A DNA stretch of 64,000 bases from Escarpia spicata (Eukaryota > Annelida > Polychaeta > Sabellida > Siboglinidae): the NCBI GenBank assembly GCA_963995525.1, contig OZ023210.1:19900184-19964183 (forward strand). The letters are read 5' to 3'. Both the position numbers and the translations under genes were made by a program. Within the stretch, counting starts at the first letter, position 1. Each line of letters starts with the position of its first letter. The notes beneath the pieces are model-generated. The model ran no database searches. It saw only the letters and a program-made list of their open reading frames with translations, and had not been told where the DNA came from. Positions 63,546 to 64,000 of the stretch are shown one piece after another.

Positions 63546-64000
63546 TTATGTGTATGCACATGTGCATATGCATGCATGCGTGCGTGCATGTGTGTATCTT
63601 AGGTACACGTGTGTGCTTGCATGTTAGACATGCATGTGAGCATATGCACATGCACAATTGTGTTTACATTCTAGAGGAGTTTGTCATTTTGCCTATTCGC
63701 CTAATGTATCTTAAACATGCTGCGTGAATATTTAATTATGTCCATTCATCCTACACACGTTCTTACAACACCTCATAGCAGTGATGTTTATAAATACGCC
63801 ACGATCTTCTAGCAAGACATAACTGGACCTAGCACTTTGATAGGACTACACATCTGTGGGTATTAATGTCTACTCTAATTGATTTGTCACCTACTGCCTA
63901 GTGATCAATAACACACCAGACAGCACCATTCTGTGCATGCGTATGTGCTTGAGAATATAAGATGGGAAGATCTCACATGTAATAGCAACCATCTGGTAAC
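63546..64000. other. Intergenic to the window edge
   Basis: No gene recognised. CATGCATGCGTGCGTGCATG-like words near 63570 are a fading end of the microsatellite. Confidence 0.35.

Overview
The window reads as nuclear DNA of an invertebrate animal, probably marine. It has intron-style gene fragments with GT/AG borders, tRNA-derived SINEs, several clades of non-LTR retrotransposon, a Gypsy LTR element, a Penelope-like element, hAT-like sequence and long CA/TC microsatellites. No bacterial gene layout is present. The phylum cannot be fixed from sequence alone. A mitochondrial class I fumarase and a P2X7-like domain both fit several marine invertebrate groups.

Layout. 1-1.5 kb: an iron-sulfur (class I) fumarase on the minus strand, cut by the window edge. 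1.8-13.4 kb: LINE tails, a 383-bp CA repeat, a decayed Gypsy element, a Myb/SANT-like exon, inverted repeats, a 61-bp minisatellite grown from a LINE tail, and a SINE. 14.0-16.2 kb: a 2.2-kb polypyrimidine tract. 16.2-20.8 kb: three LINE copies, one nested inside another. 22.5-25.5 kb: the large last exon of a BTB zinc-finger gene (minus strand). 25.9-27.2 kb: two exons of a P2X7-like domain, apparently frameshifted. 28.3-30.7 kb: SINE, hAT-like block and LINE scrap. 32.2 kb: a pure CA repeat. 35.7 kb: a 37-bp minisatellite. 40.3-42.9 kb: a nearly full-length RTE-type LINE. 43.3-44.7 kb: the second hAT-like block. 48.5-49.3 kb: a large foldback element. 50.4-51.0 kb: a Penelope-like fragment. 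51.5 kb: a possible first exon. 54.9-55.8 kb: an internally deleted LINE. 56.8-63.5 kb: microsatellites, two inverted copies of a ~420-bp repeat, an RTE scrap, and a 45-bp minisatellite that repeats a splice acceptor and the start of an adjoining exon.

The genes do not form a pathway. The fumarase is a mitochondrial metabolic enzyme, the BTB zinc-finger protein is a likely nuclear regulator, and the other host exons are fragments of genes that run outside the window or cannot be named. Most of the sequence is transposon debris and simple repeats. The recurring theme is that element ends sit directly against tandem repeats. The most unusual structure is the splice-acceptor minisatellite at 60.19-60.85 kb. 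I saw no evidence of a complete new multi-gene system.
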